DNA of 64,000 bases. It comes from an uncultured Succiniclasticum sp. (lineage in GTDB: Bacteria; Bacillota; Negativicutes; Acidaminococcales; Acidaminococcaceae). Shown in pieces: positions 42,564 to 49,958 of this stretch; within the stretch, counting starts at the first letter, position 1, and each line of letters opens with the position of its first letter. A model generated the notes under the pieces. That model had not been told where the DNA came from, made no database searches, and saw only the letters and a list, made by a program, of their open reading frames with translations. The stretch spans positions 62,001-126,000 of the forward strand of contig UQUU01000002.1 of NCBI GenBank assembly GCA_900544275.1. The letters are read 5' to 3'. The translations under genes and the position numbers were made by a program.

Positions 42564-44108
42564 TTAGTCACCTCTGACTTTGGTCATTAGCTTACCGATA
42601 CGAATACCTGATAAAAAGCCTGCGTACGTGTACACCCCACTATTTAAAAAAGCGACAAACCAAACATACCAATCAGCATAGAAAATCCGATAAAATAGTT
42701 TTGCCACCTGAATATCAATCAAAAACAACACAATATCTAATATGCAAATCAGTAAACCACATAGATATAGGTTCTTATCCTGCATCTTGCGATAAAAATA
42801 AGCTGCCAGTTCCATAAGAAATATCTGATAAAAAACATGAAGCATAGAGGATGCGGATATACTGCCAAAGAATACAGCTCCTATAAAAAAACGAATGAGT
42901 AAAATAAGTGAAACCGTACCAAAATACGGCATAAGAATCATGGCTGCTACCAGCAATGAATAAAACAGGATACTGCTAAAAAGTCCGGTAATTATAAAAC
43001 TAAACGGACCCGTAAATATTTTTACAATATCTCCCAAAAAATTTACCGGAATCGTAGTACACAAAAATAACATGACAGAAAATAAAGAAGATAATACGAG
43101 ACAACGTGTGCTAAGCGCATTTATCCTCTTAACAATTCGTGGGCGTTTAAAAAGAATAAACAATATGCCTGGCAAAACGCTCCCCAGAATAGTAATTACC
43201 TCCGGCGATTGATCTTTAATAACAGTCAGTTTTTCCTGTATCTCATACTTTTTTAAATTATTTATCCGAAAACATAATTCGTAATCGCCTTCTTTTACCA
43301 AATCCTTATCAAAATAAACCGGGATAATAAATTGTTCTTCTTTTTGACCGCTTGCCATGTGCGAAAATGAAATAGTTCCCTGATTTTCTTCGTCAACGAT
43401 ATATAATCCTGGAACATCTTTTCCCGTAATTAAGTCACAAAGAATAATATCCCCCTTTATAAAAAACGTCGCTCCGGTATTATTTCTCAAGAATATTTTC
43501 AAATACATGTCAGGATTACGGTCCGCTACGCCGTCCTGAAAACCGAAAAATTTTGCCAGAGAACTGAATCGATCCCTTTTTAAAATTACTTTATTCCTCT
43601 CCCTGTTAATCATTGCCTCCCCCTCTGCATTAACAGGGAATTGAACTTTTGTAATTTCAACATTATTTTCATTTAATTGTGCATTTGGGGAAACTCTTAC
43701 AGTTAACTTATCCTGGTAATCCCTGAATTGAATTTTAATATCATGCAAGCCAACTTTCTTCGGGATAATTTCGAACACTTGCATCTGACAGCTATATTTT
43801 TTATTTATATTAATAGGGCGTACTATCGTATCTTTTGCAGACAGATTTTTCCCTCCGTCCTCTTTACTCTGAAGATCGCCAGATAAATGAATCTTTAACG
43901 GTACAGTTTCCGCTTCATCAGCACTTCCTTCTATATCAACTGCCAGTAAAAAGGGGATATTTTCCTTTATTACCATATGCGACTGATTTGATCCTAAAAT
44001 GTAACTTCGCACATAAAATGACGCATGAACATCATGTGCACAACTGCTTAAAAATAATAATAAAAATGCTAAACTCTTTATATAAATAGCATTAAAAATC
44101 ATTTTCAT
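42564..44108 (-). CDS. Probable ECF S component fused to an N-terminal extracytoplasmic lipobox domain
   Basis: The 514-residue protein has an unusual layout. Residues 1-22 are a signal sequence with a lipobox-like FLSSC (C23), followed by about 270 residues of beta-rich, Ig-like extracytoplasmic sequence (NIPFLLAVDIEGSADEAETV, VGLHDIKIQF, EGDYELCFRINN). A first membrane helix lies at 303-321. A block of about six helices (336-505) ends in GVYTYAGFLSGIRIGKLM, which looks like the C-terminus of ECF S components. The gene abuts the ATPase gene (2-bp gap), where an S component is expected and otherwise missing. Substrate identity cannot be read. A 38-bp palindrome lies just upstream; the ribosome-binding site is weak. 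Confidence 0.7.
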   Translation of the reverse strand: MKMIFNAIYIKSLAFLLLFLSSCAHDVHASFYVRSYILGSNQSHMVIKENIPFLLAVDIEGSADEAETVPLKIHLSGDLQSKEDGGKNLSAKDTIVRPININKKYSCQMQVFEIIPKKVGLHDIKIQFRDYQDKLTVRVSPNAQLNENNVEITKVQFPVNAEGEAMINRERNKVILKRDRFSSLAKFFGFQDGVADRNPDMYLKIFLRNNTGATFFIKGDIILCDLITGKDVPGLYIVDEENQGTISFSHMASGQKEEQFIIPVYFDKDLVKEGDYELCFRINNLKKYEIQEKLTVIKDQSPEVITILGSVLPGILFILFKRPRIVKRINALSTRCLVLSSLFSVMLFLCTTIPVNFLGDIVKIFTGPFSFIITGLFSSILFYSLLVAAMILMPYFGTVSLILLIRFFIGAVFFGSISASSMLHVFYQIFLMELAAYFYRKMQDKNLYLCGLLICILDIVLFLIDIQVAKLFYRIFYADWYVWFVAFLNSGVYTYAGFLSGIRIGKLMTKVRGD

Positions 44109-44124
44109 TGATTTACTCTACTTT

Positions 44125-44162
44125 ATACAGGAAAAGCCGATTATAATCGGCTTTTCCTGTAT
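44125..44162. terminator. Perfect 38-bp palindrome between the receptor gene and the S-component gene
   Basis: Two 19-bp arms (44125-44143 and 44144-44162) are exactly complementary with no spacer. Its core, AAAAGCCGATTATAATCGGC followed by TTTT, is a bidirectional intrinsic terminator. Inside an operon it would lower expression of the five downstream genes relative to the receptor, or protect the receptor mRNA 3' end. Confidence 0.8.
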
Positions 44163-44171
44163 AGCATCACT

Positions 44172-46319
44172 TTAAAAATTATATGTTAACACGGCTTCAA
44201 ACGTACGGCCTTCCGGATTATAATAATTGAAGTATCCGCGGTCAAAAATATTATTAACGGCAAAAGTCAAATCGCAATTTTTATTGAAGTGATACCCTAT
44301 ATTCAAATTCATGATAAAGTAAGGATCGTACGAACCATGAACTTCATTTACCACATCTGAATTATCAGCAGAACCAAACCTCTTACTCACGTATTCTCCC
44401 AACAAAGTACTATGCCATTTGGTGTCATTATAGGTAATGCCACTTCTAAAAATATGTTTAGGGACAGCAGTAACTAACTTATTTTTTTCACTATCTTTCA
44501 CACATTCTTTAATCCGGGAATTCTGATATGTATAATTTAAAAAGGCAGACATATTTTGATTAAAGCGATGGTTTAATTCTAACTCATACCCATTGGCTTC
44601 TGCCTTGCCTGCATTTTCATAGCGACTTGCATTCATTCCATCTACCATACCGATATTATTTTTATATAATAAATCAGTATATTCTGCATGGAAAACAGAC
44701 AGAGCCACATCAGACTTACCATTTAGCGTAGCTTTATAACCAATTTCATAATTGGTAACTTTTTGAGGTTTCAAATCCGGGTTACCAATATTATAAATAC
44801 CGGAACTGTAACTGGATGAATACATTCTGTACATAGACGGTGCCTCAAATGCTTTCCCCCAAGATATGTAGGCGCCGGATGTTTCGTTAGGCTTATATTC
44901 CAAGGCAATAGAAGGGCTAACATAATCAAATGATTTAGACGGATAGTGGATAATATCGGTTTTCTTAGGAAGGAGAATTTTTCCTTCACTGTTCCATCGA
45001 TCATAACGGAGGCCCAAATTCAATTTCCATCTGTCATTAAAATCATGTATATTGTTTATATAAGCAGCAAATGATTTATTTCTGGCACTGGCAGAAGATT
45101 CAATACCATTTTTTGTGTCACTGTCAAATCGATTCGATAATTTATAAACCTGGGCATCCATTTTGTCACGGCTGAAATAAATTCCTGCTACAGATCGGTC
45201 TTTTGAAGACAGACTGAAATTCTTATAAATATCGGCAAAAACACGAGTGTTCGGTTTACTTGAATCCGTGGCCTTTGAAATACTTGTATCATGCTGTTTA
45301 TATTGATCATTGTATCCTAAAATAGCATTCCAGCCATTCTTTGTATCCTTATAATTTAAGCTGTATAAATTCATCGCCTTCTCGCCTGGCGTACTAAAAT
45401 ATGTACCATACTTTTTTACAACATCATGCCCCACATAACTGGTTGGCTGGGAATAATAGTATTCATACTCATTTTTTAAAGCAGAAATTTCCATGCTTTT
45501 CGCATCATCAAATTTATACTTGGCCCGGATACCATAACTGTTTTCGTCCCACTGTCGTTTCCCTTTATTACCGATGATATAGTTTTTCTTTCCCTTATTA
45601 GTATAATTTTCAACCGACCCAGCTATATATGTCTTTGAGATAGCCGGATCCGTAACATATCCTTTAGTTTTTTTCTTCTCATAATTAAATGCCATACTAA
45701 ACCTGTCATTAATTGCAGCATTATAGAAAAATCTGTGATTTTGCATGCCATGAGTACCATAAGAAATACTTACACTGCCAGTATTTTTATTAAGATCTTT
45801 TGTAATAATATTGACCACACCACCCATTGCCCCGCTCCCATAGATACTGGATGCCGGCCCCCGAAGAACTTCCACTCGTTCCACAAGATCAACAGGAATA
45901 GAAGACCAGGTCACAGAACCATTATAAGAATCATTGATTTTCTGTCCATTAACCATAACTGCCGTAGAGTTGGCGGCATTCACCCCCCGCATCGCAATCT
46001 GCGATGTGGTTGAACCAATTCCTGACAACCTTGGAACATAAATCCCCGGAATTTTTATAAATGCCTCATCTAAATTTTTTACTTTTAAATTTTTTAAATC
46101 CTCTGCCGTAACCACACTGATACTATTAGGCATGTCAACTTTCTTATTGTCTATCCTACTGGAAGTGACAACAATTTCATCTAACATAAATTCTTTTTCT
46201 ACAGGAATTACTTCTTCTGCCGAAGACATGGACGGCAAGCTTCCAGTGAAAATCATCCCTCCCAATAAACACATCATTACTTTTGCCGATAACTGACTTT
46301 TTCCAAAATTTTTCATCAT
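44172..46319 (-). CDS. TonB-dependent outer-membrane receptor
   Basis: The 715-residue protein has a signal peptide (MMKNFGKSQLSAKVMMCLLGG, cut near SSA-E). A TonB-box-like LDEIVVTSSR (near residue 45) precedes a plug domain with MPNSISVVTAEDLKNLKV, QIAMRGVNAANSTAVMVNG and RVEVLRGPASSIYGSGAMGG. A 22-strand barrel follows to a C-terminal phenylalanine (FEAVLTYNF). In the barrel, FEAP and NPDLKP correspond to the FRAP/NPNL positions of receptors; these are general and do not prove haem, and no His lies between them. It imports a scarce, large ligand using TonB energy; tonB-exbBD are not in the window. The ATG at 46319 has AAGGA upstream. First gene of the operon. Confidence 0.95.
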   Translation of the reverse strand: MMKNFGKSQLSAKVMMCLLGGMIFTGSLPSMSSAEEVIPVEKEFMLDEIVVTSSRIDNKKVDMPNSISVVTAEDLKNLKVKNLDEAFIKIPGIYVPRLSGIGSTTSQIAMRGVNAANSTAVMVNGQKINDSYNGSVTWSSIPVDLVERVEVLRGPASSIYGSGAMGGVVNIITKDLNKNTGSVSISYGTHGMQNHRFFYNAAINDRFSMAFNYEKKKTKGYVTDPAISKTYIAGSVENYTNKGKKNYIIGNKGKRQWDENSYGIRAKYKFDDAKSMEISALKNEYEYYYSQPTSYVGHDVVKKYGTYFSTPGEKAMNLYSLNYKDTKNGWNAILGYNDQYKQHDTSISKATDSSKPNTRVFADIYKNFSLSSKDRSVAGIYFSRDKMDAQVYKLSNRFDSDTKNGIESSASARNKSFAAYINNIHDFNDRWKLNLGLRYDRWNSEGKILLPKKTDIIHYPSKSFDYVSPSIALEYKPNETSGAYISWGKAFEAPSMYRMYSSSYSSGIYNIGNPDLKPQKVTNYEIGYKATLNGKSDVALSVFHAEYTDLLYKNNIGMVDGMNASRYENAGKAEANGYELELNHRFNQNMSAFLNYTYQNSRIKECVKDSEKNKLVTAVPKHIFRSGITYNDTKWHSTLLGEYVSKRFGSADNSDVVNEVHGSYDPYFIMNLNIGYHFNKNCDLTFAVNNIFDRGYFNYYNPEGRTFEAVLTYNF

Positions 46320-46361
46320 ATCTTGTTTTCCTTTCCAAAACACGTTATCAGATAAATATAC

Positions 46362-46411
46362 TATTTAGTTTATTGTACTATTCGTGTTTTAATAGTACAA
46401 TAAACTAAATA
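46362..46411. promoter_or_regulatory. Perfect 50-bp inverted repeat forming symmetrical divergent promoters/operator
   Basis: Two perfect 21-bp arms (46362-46382 and 46391-46411) flank an 8-bp spacer CGTGTTTT. On the + strand TTGTAC (46373-46378), 17 bp, TACAAT (46396-46401) forms a promoter for the MerR gene. By symmetry the same elements on the minus strand (TTGTAC 46400-46395, TACAAT 46377-46372, spacer 17) form one for the receptor operon. The promoters overlap face to face, so only one polymerase can bind at a time. It is the likely binding site of the adjacent MerR regulator. Confidence 0.85.
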
Positions 46412-46447
46412 CTTGGTATGCAGTCAAGCAAATTTTAGGAGGCTCAA

Positions 46448-47278
46448 ATGATACATCCGGATGAGAAAACTTTTACTTCTGGCGAATTTGCAAAACTATT
46501 GGGTATAAGCAAACAGGCCATCTCCCTTTATGAGCGCGAAAATATCATCACTCCAGAATACATTGGAGATAACAACTATCACTATTACTCATTATCTCAA
46601 TATCGTATCTTGGAGATTGTAACCCAACTTAGAAAATTGAATTTTTCAATTAAAGAAATTAAAGACTACTTAAATCATCGAGATATAGAATTCTTAAAAA
46701 AAATACTTTCCAAAAAAATCAGTTCTTATCAACATGACATATTCATTTTAAATACCTATACAACCACACTAACTAACTATTTTAGTTATATGGAGTATAT
46801 GGATAACATTATTACGAATCAAATTTTTCTTGAACAACAACCAAAATTTTATTACATCAAAAGCACTGAAATATTACCTAATATCCCCAGTCATGAAAAA
46901 ATTCGCGCTCGTATAAATTTTTTAAAAAAAGCAAATTTAACCGCTTTTATTATCAATAGAGGGGGATGGATTATTCCCCAAGATGCTTTTAAGCCTGATA
47001 ACAAGCCCACAGTAATTCATTATCTTGCAATACTTGATGACTCAGCAATCACATCTAACGGGATCTTATCCCCCTCCCAGATGTATTGTTCTATCGCAGT
47101 CAACTCAAACTTTCATAAAGATAAGGCATCAATTATTCATAAACTATTAAATTTCATTCAACTTAATAACTTAGAAATAATTGGCGATATCTTTATACTC
47201 AGTATAAAAAATCATTGGCATACAAAAGATAAAAATGAATATATATTAAAAATTAACGTTCCTGTCAAAAATAAGTAG
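46448..47278 (+). CDS. MerR-family regulator with a probable GyrI-like ligand-binding C-terminus
   Basis: The 276-residue regulator has a winged helix-turn-helix at about 9-75 (TSGEFAKLLGISKQAISLYE, then YHYYSLSQYRILEIVTQLRK), a dimerisation helix to about 115, and a C-terminal domain of about 150 residues (YYIKSTEILPNIPSHEKIRA to the end) whose length and layout fit BmrR/GyrI-type effector domains, which bind flat hydrophobic molecules. No metal-binding Cys cluster typical of metal-sensing MerR proteins is seen. It is divergent from the receptor operon across the 50-bp inverted repeat and has AGGAGG before its ATG. Control of the island by its imported ligand is a reasonable inference. It is strongly AT-rich, like the whole island. 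Confidence 0.87.
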   Translation: MIHPDEKTFTSGEFAKLLGISKQAISLYERENIITPEYIGDNNYHYYSLSQYRILEIVTQLRKLNFSIKEIKDYLNHRDIEFLKKILSKKISSYQHDIFILNTYTTTLTNYFSYMEYMDNIITNQIFLEQQPKFYYIKSTEILPNIPSHEKIRARINFLKKANLTAFIINRGGWIIPQDAFKPDNKPTVIHYLAILDDSAITSNGILSPSQMYCSIAVNSNFHKDKASIIHKLLNFIQLNNLEIIGDIFILSIKNHWHTKDKNEYILKINVPVKNK

Positions 47279-47325
47279 AAATACTAACTTACATTTACTT
47301 TCCCTTTTCAACTAATTTTCAGTGC

Positions 47326-47379
47326 TCTTTTGGTTTTGAAAATGACAAAGTAAATCTTATAATACTTTCTTATGAATAA
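47326..47379 (+). pseudogene. 3' remnant of a paralogue of the 34329-34802 exported-protein gene
   Basis: The frame reads SFGFENDKVNLIILSYE then stop; the intact gene at the other side of the island ends NFENDKVSTIILSYE then stop. Nothing upstream (into the MerR gene end at 47278) continues the protein, and there is no start codon. The homology goes on through the 3' spacer and terminator. Confidence 0.75.
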
Positions 47380-47482
47380 ATTCGGATTAAAGAATAAATA
47401 GAATCTGATTAAAAAGCAACCCCTGCAAGCCGCGGTCAATATCATTTACCGACAATGGCTTACAGGGGTATTTTTATTTCTA
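47332..47482 (+). repeat. Right direct repeat flanking the cobN island
   Basis: Same orientation and content as 34755-34905: gene 3' end, spacer, terminator hairpin and the T-rich tail. It runs to the pilT stop codon. Between the two copies lie the seven island genes (about 12.4 kb). Confidence 0.85.
47419..47478. terminator. Bidirectional terminator at the right edge of the island
   Basis: ACCCCTG/CAGGGGT and inner AAGCC/GGCTT arms are followed by TATTTTTATT on the + strand (serving the MerR gene) and by TTGCTTTTTAA on the minus strand (serving pilT). Compared with the left copy, paired bases have changed together, so the structure seems to be maintained. Confidence 0.75.
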
Positions 47483-48481
47483 TTCTATCTTCCCTTCTTT
47501 TTTTAACCGGTTGACCGCACTTTCCATTGTCTGCATGCCGTATTGCGCTCCGGTCTGAATATAGGAATACATTTGCCCCGTCTCGCCTTTACGAATCAGA
47601 TTGCGTATGGCAGGTGTCAGATGCATTACTTCTACAGCAGCAACCAATCCGCCCTCTTTCCCTGATAAAAGTTGCTGGGAAACGATAGCCTGCAAACTTT
47701 CAGCCAATTGGGTACGAATTTGTTTTTGTTTCTGTTCCGGGAAGCTGTCAATTATCCGATCCACAGTTTCTGCTGCGCTGCGGGTATGCAACGTAGCAAA
47801 AACCAGATGCCCTGTCTCCGCTGCCGTAACAGCGACTGTCATGGTTTCTGTATCCCGCATTTCTCCTACCATGATCACATCCGGATCCTGCCGCAACGCC
47901 GCCCGCAATCCTTCCGGGAAGCTTGTTGTATCTCTGCCGATTTCCCGCTGATGAAGCAGGCTCTTTACCGGCGCAAACCGGTACTCGATGGGGTCTTCCA
48001 GTGTCAGAATATGACAGGCGCGGTGTAGATTGATCTCCTGTATAACCGCAGCCAGGGTGGTGCTTTTCCCGGAACCTGTGGCTCCTGTTACCAGTACCAA
48101 ACCGTCCTTCAAATACGCAAAGTTTCGTATACTTTCGGGCAGACCCAATTCCTGACAGCTGACGATTTTCCCCGGTATCAATCGGATGGCAGCAGTGAGG
48201 TTTCCGCCGCTGCGATATACATTAAACCGAAAACGCGAGCCGTCAGACATTGCATAGGCAAAATCACACTGCCCTTTTTCTTTCAGCTCCTGCTGCTGCG
48301 TTCCCGACAGCAGCTCCTCTATCATTGCGGCCAGATTATACTGCTCCCGATCTTTGTCCGGAGACAAAGGCCTGAGTTGCCCAGCAACCCGTATCACCGG
48401 AGGCGTATGTTCGCTTACATGAAGATCCGAAGCCTTTTGCCCGGCAGCGCGTTGCAGCAAATCATCCATCGCTTTTTTCAT
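47480..48481 (-). CDS. pilT: PilT-type twitching/retraction ATPase
   Basis: This 333-residue hexameric ATPase depolymerises type IV pili. It has the N-terminal PAS-like domain (DLLQRAAGQKASDLHVSEHTPP), Walker A GATGSGKSTTLAA, Asp box LTLEDPIEYRF, Walker B PDVIMVGEMRD, His box TGHLVFATLHT, and the PilT AIRNLIRKGETGQM motif (AIRNLIRE in classical PilT). The start overlaps the stop of the upstream ATPase gene by 4 bp (ATGA), and the open frame upstream is not used. No pilin genes are next to it. Confidence 0.93.
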   Translation of the reverse strand: MKKAMDDLLQRAAGQKASDLHVSEHTPPVIRVAGQLRPLSPDKDREQYNLAAMIEELLSGTQQQELKEKGQCDFAYAMSDGSRFRFNVYRSGGNLTAAIRLIPGKIVSCQELGLPESIRNFAYLKDGLVLVTGATGSGKSTTLAAVIQEINLHRACHILTLEDPIEYRFAPVKSLLHQREIGRDTTSFPEGLRAALRQDPDVIMVGEMRDTETMTVAVTAAETGHLVFATLHTRSAAETVDRIIDSFPEQKQKQIRTQLAESLQAIVSQQLLSGKEGGLVAAVEVMHLTPAIRNLIRKGETGQMYSYIQTGAQYGMQTMESAVNRLKKEGKIE

Positions 48482-49677
48482 GACGCCGCACCTATGACAC
48501 GCAATACTTCTCTGGGCGAAGTCTTTCCTTCCAGTATCTTGCGGCACCCATCTTCCTGCAGAGTACGAAAGGTCGGAAACGCTGTTTTAACAACTTGCAG
48601 CAGCTCGGTTTCTGTGGCGCCCTGTATGATTTTTTCTTTGACGGGCTCTCCTACCGGGAACACTTCCTGCACTGCGACCCGTCCTTTAAATCCTGACCCG
48701 TGACAGGCAGCACAGCCGTTTTCACAAAAAAATTGCTGTCTTTCACAGGCGGAAAGTCCGAAATACTTATATTCCCAACCCGTTATATCCGCATAATAGA
48801 CTCCTTTACAGCGAGAACAAAGAGTTCGAACCAACCGCTGACTGACTACGCCCCGCAGGGCCGAAGCCAGCAGAAACGGCTCTACGCCCATATCCAGCAG
48901 TCGGGCAATCGTCCCTGCTGCCGTATTCGTATGCAGCGTACTGAACACCAAATGTCCGGTCAAGGCCGCCTGAATACTGATCTCCGCTGTTTCTCCGTCG
49001 CGGATTTCCCCCACCATGATGATATTGGGATCCTGGCGCAAGATAGAACGCAGGCCTCTGGCAAATGTCAGGCCCGTCCGCGCATTGACTGCCACCTGAT
49101 TGAGCCCGTCTATGCGATACTCCACCGGATCCTCTACGGTGATAATGTTCCGTGCCGGAGAATTCAGCTCCATCAATGTAGCGTAAAGCGTTGTTGTTTT
49201 GCCGCTTCCCGTTGGCCCTGTCAGGAGTATAAGTCCATGCGATGCCCGATACATCGCACGATATAATGCCAGATTTTCCGAAGTAAAATTCAATTCTGCC
49301 AAACTGAGTTTTTGCGCTTCCCCGTCTAATATGCGAATAACTAATTTTTCGCCTAAAATCGTGGGCAATGAAGAAACACGCAGATCAATCCTCCGCCCTT
49401 CTACGGTTACCTGAGAACGACCGTCCTGGGGCAGACGTTTTTCGGCGATATCCATTCCCGCCATCAGTTTCACGCAGGAAACCAACGCATTATGCCTCGC
49501 GCCGGAAAGACTTTGCATCTGCTGCAGTACACCATCGATTCGATACCGTATCCGGCTCTTTTCCGTACCCGGTTCCAGATGAATATCACTGGCATTTTCC
49601 TGCACACCTTGTGCGATGATAGAATCCAGCAGACGTAAAATCGGCGCATCCTCTGTGTTAAGTTGTAAATTAAGCAA
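48478..49677 (-). CDS. PilB/GspE-family assembly ATPase, short form
   Basis: The 399-residue ATPase has the N2 region (ILRLLDSIIAQGVQENASDIHLEPG), IRYRIDGVLQ, Walker A GPTGSGKTTTLYA, Asp box VEDPVEYRIDGLNQV, Walker B PNIIMVGEIRDGETA, His box TGHLVFSTLHT and a zinc tetracysteine site (CSRC, CAAC). It lacks the N-terminal MshEN domain of full-length PilB/GspE (about 560 residues), as in ComGA-like ATPases of competence systems. The start is TTG at 49677, 9 nt after AAGGAGG. It is coupled to pilT. Confidence 0.92.
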   Translation of the reverse strand: MLNLQLNTEDAPILRLLDSIIAQGVQENASDIHLEPGTEKSRIRYRIDGVLQQMQSLSGARHNALVSCVKLMAGMDIAEKRLPQDGRSQVTVEGRRIDLRVSSLPTILGEKLVIRILDGEAQKLSLAELNFTSENLALYRAMYRASHGLILLTGPTGSGKTTTLYATLMELNSPARNIITVEDPVEYRIDGLNQVAVNARTGLTFARGLRSILRQDPNIIMVGEIRDGETAEISIQAALTGHLVFSTLHTNTAAGTIARLLDMGVEPFLLASALRGVVSQRLVRTLCSRCKGVYYADITGWEYKYFGLSACERQQFFCENGCAACHGSGFKGRVAVQEVFPVGEPVKEKIIQGATETELLQVVKTAFPTFRTLQEDGCRKILEGKTSPREVLRVIGAAS

Positions 49678-49865
49678 TACAAGAATCCTCCTTTTCGTGA
49701 ATTGATTTAGTAGAACCCTGTAAAACCAAAAAACACCTCCTAAGATAAGTTTGTATTTTATTATATCAGTTTTAAGCCTGCTTTGCCATCCGTCAGTATT
49801 TCATATTAAAATTTACTATTTGATAATTAATTACTTAATTAAAATAAATTCTTATATATTCTTCT

Positions 49866-49893
49866 TTGCTTTTCCCTGTATCCCTGTTATAAT
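49866..49893 (+). promoter_or_regulatory. Promoter of the secretin gene
   Basis: TTGCTT (49866-49871), 16 bp, TATAAT (49888-49893), 65 bp before the start codon. The remaining 190 bp up to the divergent ATPase gene is AT-rich without further recognisable elements. Confidence 0.55.
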
Positions 49894-49958
49894 AAATTTG
49901 TTACGCCAACCACCGTAACAACACACAGACATTGCGTGCGTACCATGGGAGGTCACGC

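Noticed and set aside
44172..46319. Assigning the receptor as a haem receptor from the FEAP/NPDL segments
   Set aside because: Comparable F-x-AP and NP-x-L segments occur in many TonB receptors including cobalamin ones, and the His between them typical of haem receptors is absent.
46362..46411. Interpreting the 50-bp inverted repeat as an insertion-sequence end or terminator
   Set aside because: No transposase or matching distant copy is present and no T-tract follows; promoter geometry on both strands explains it better.
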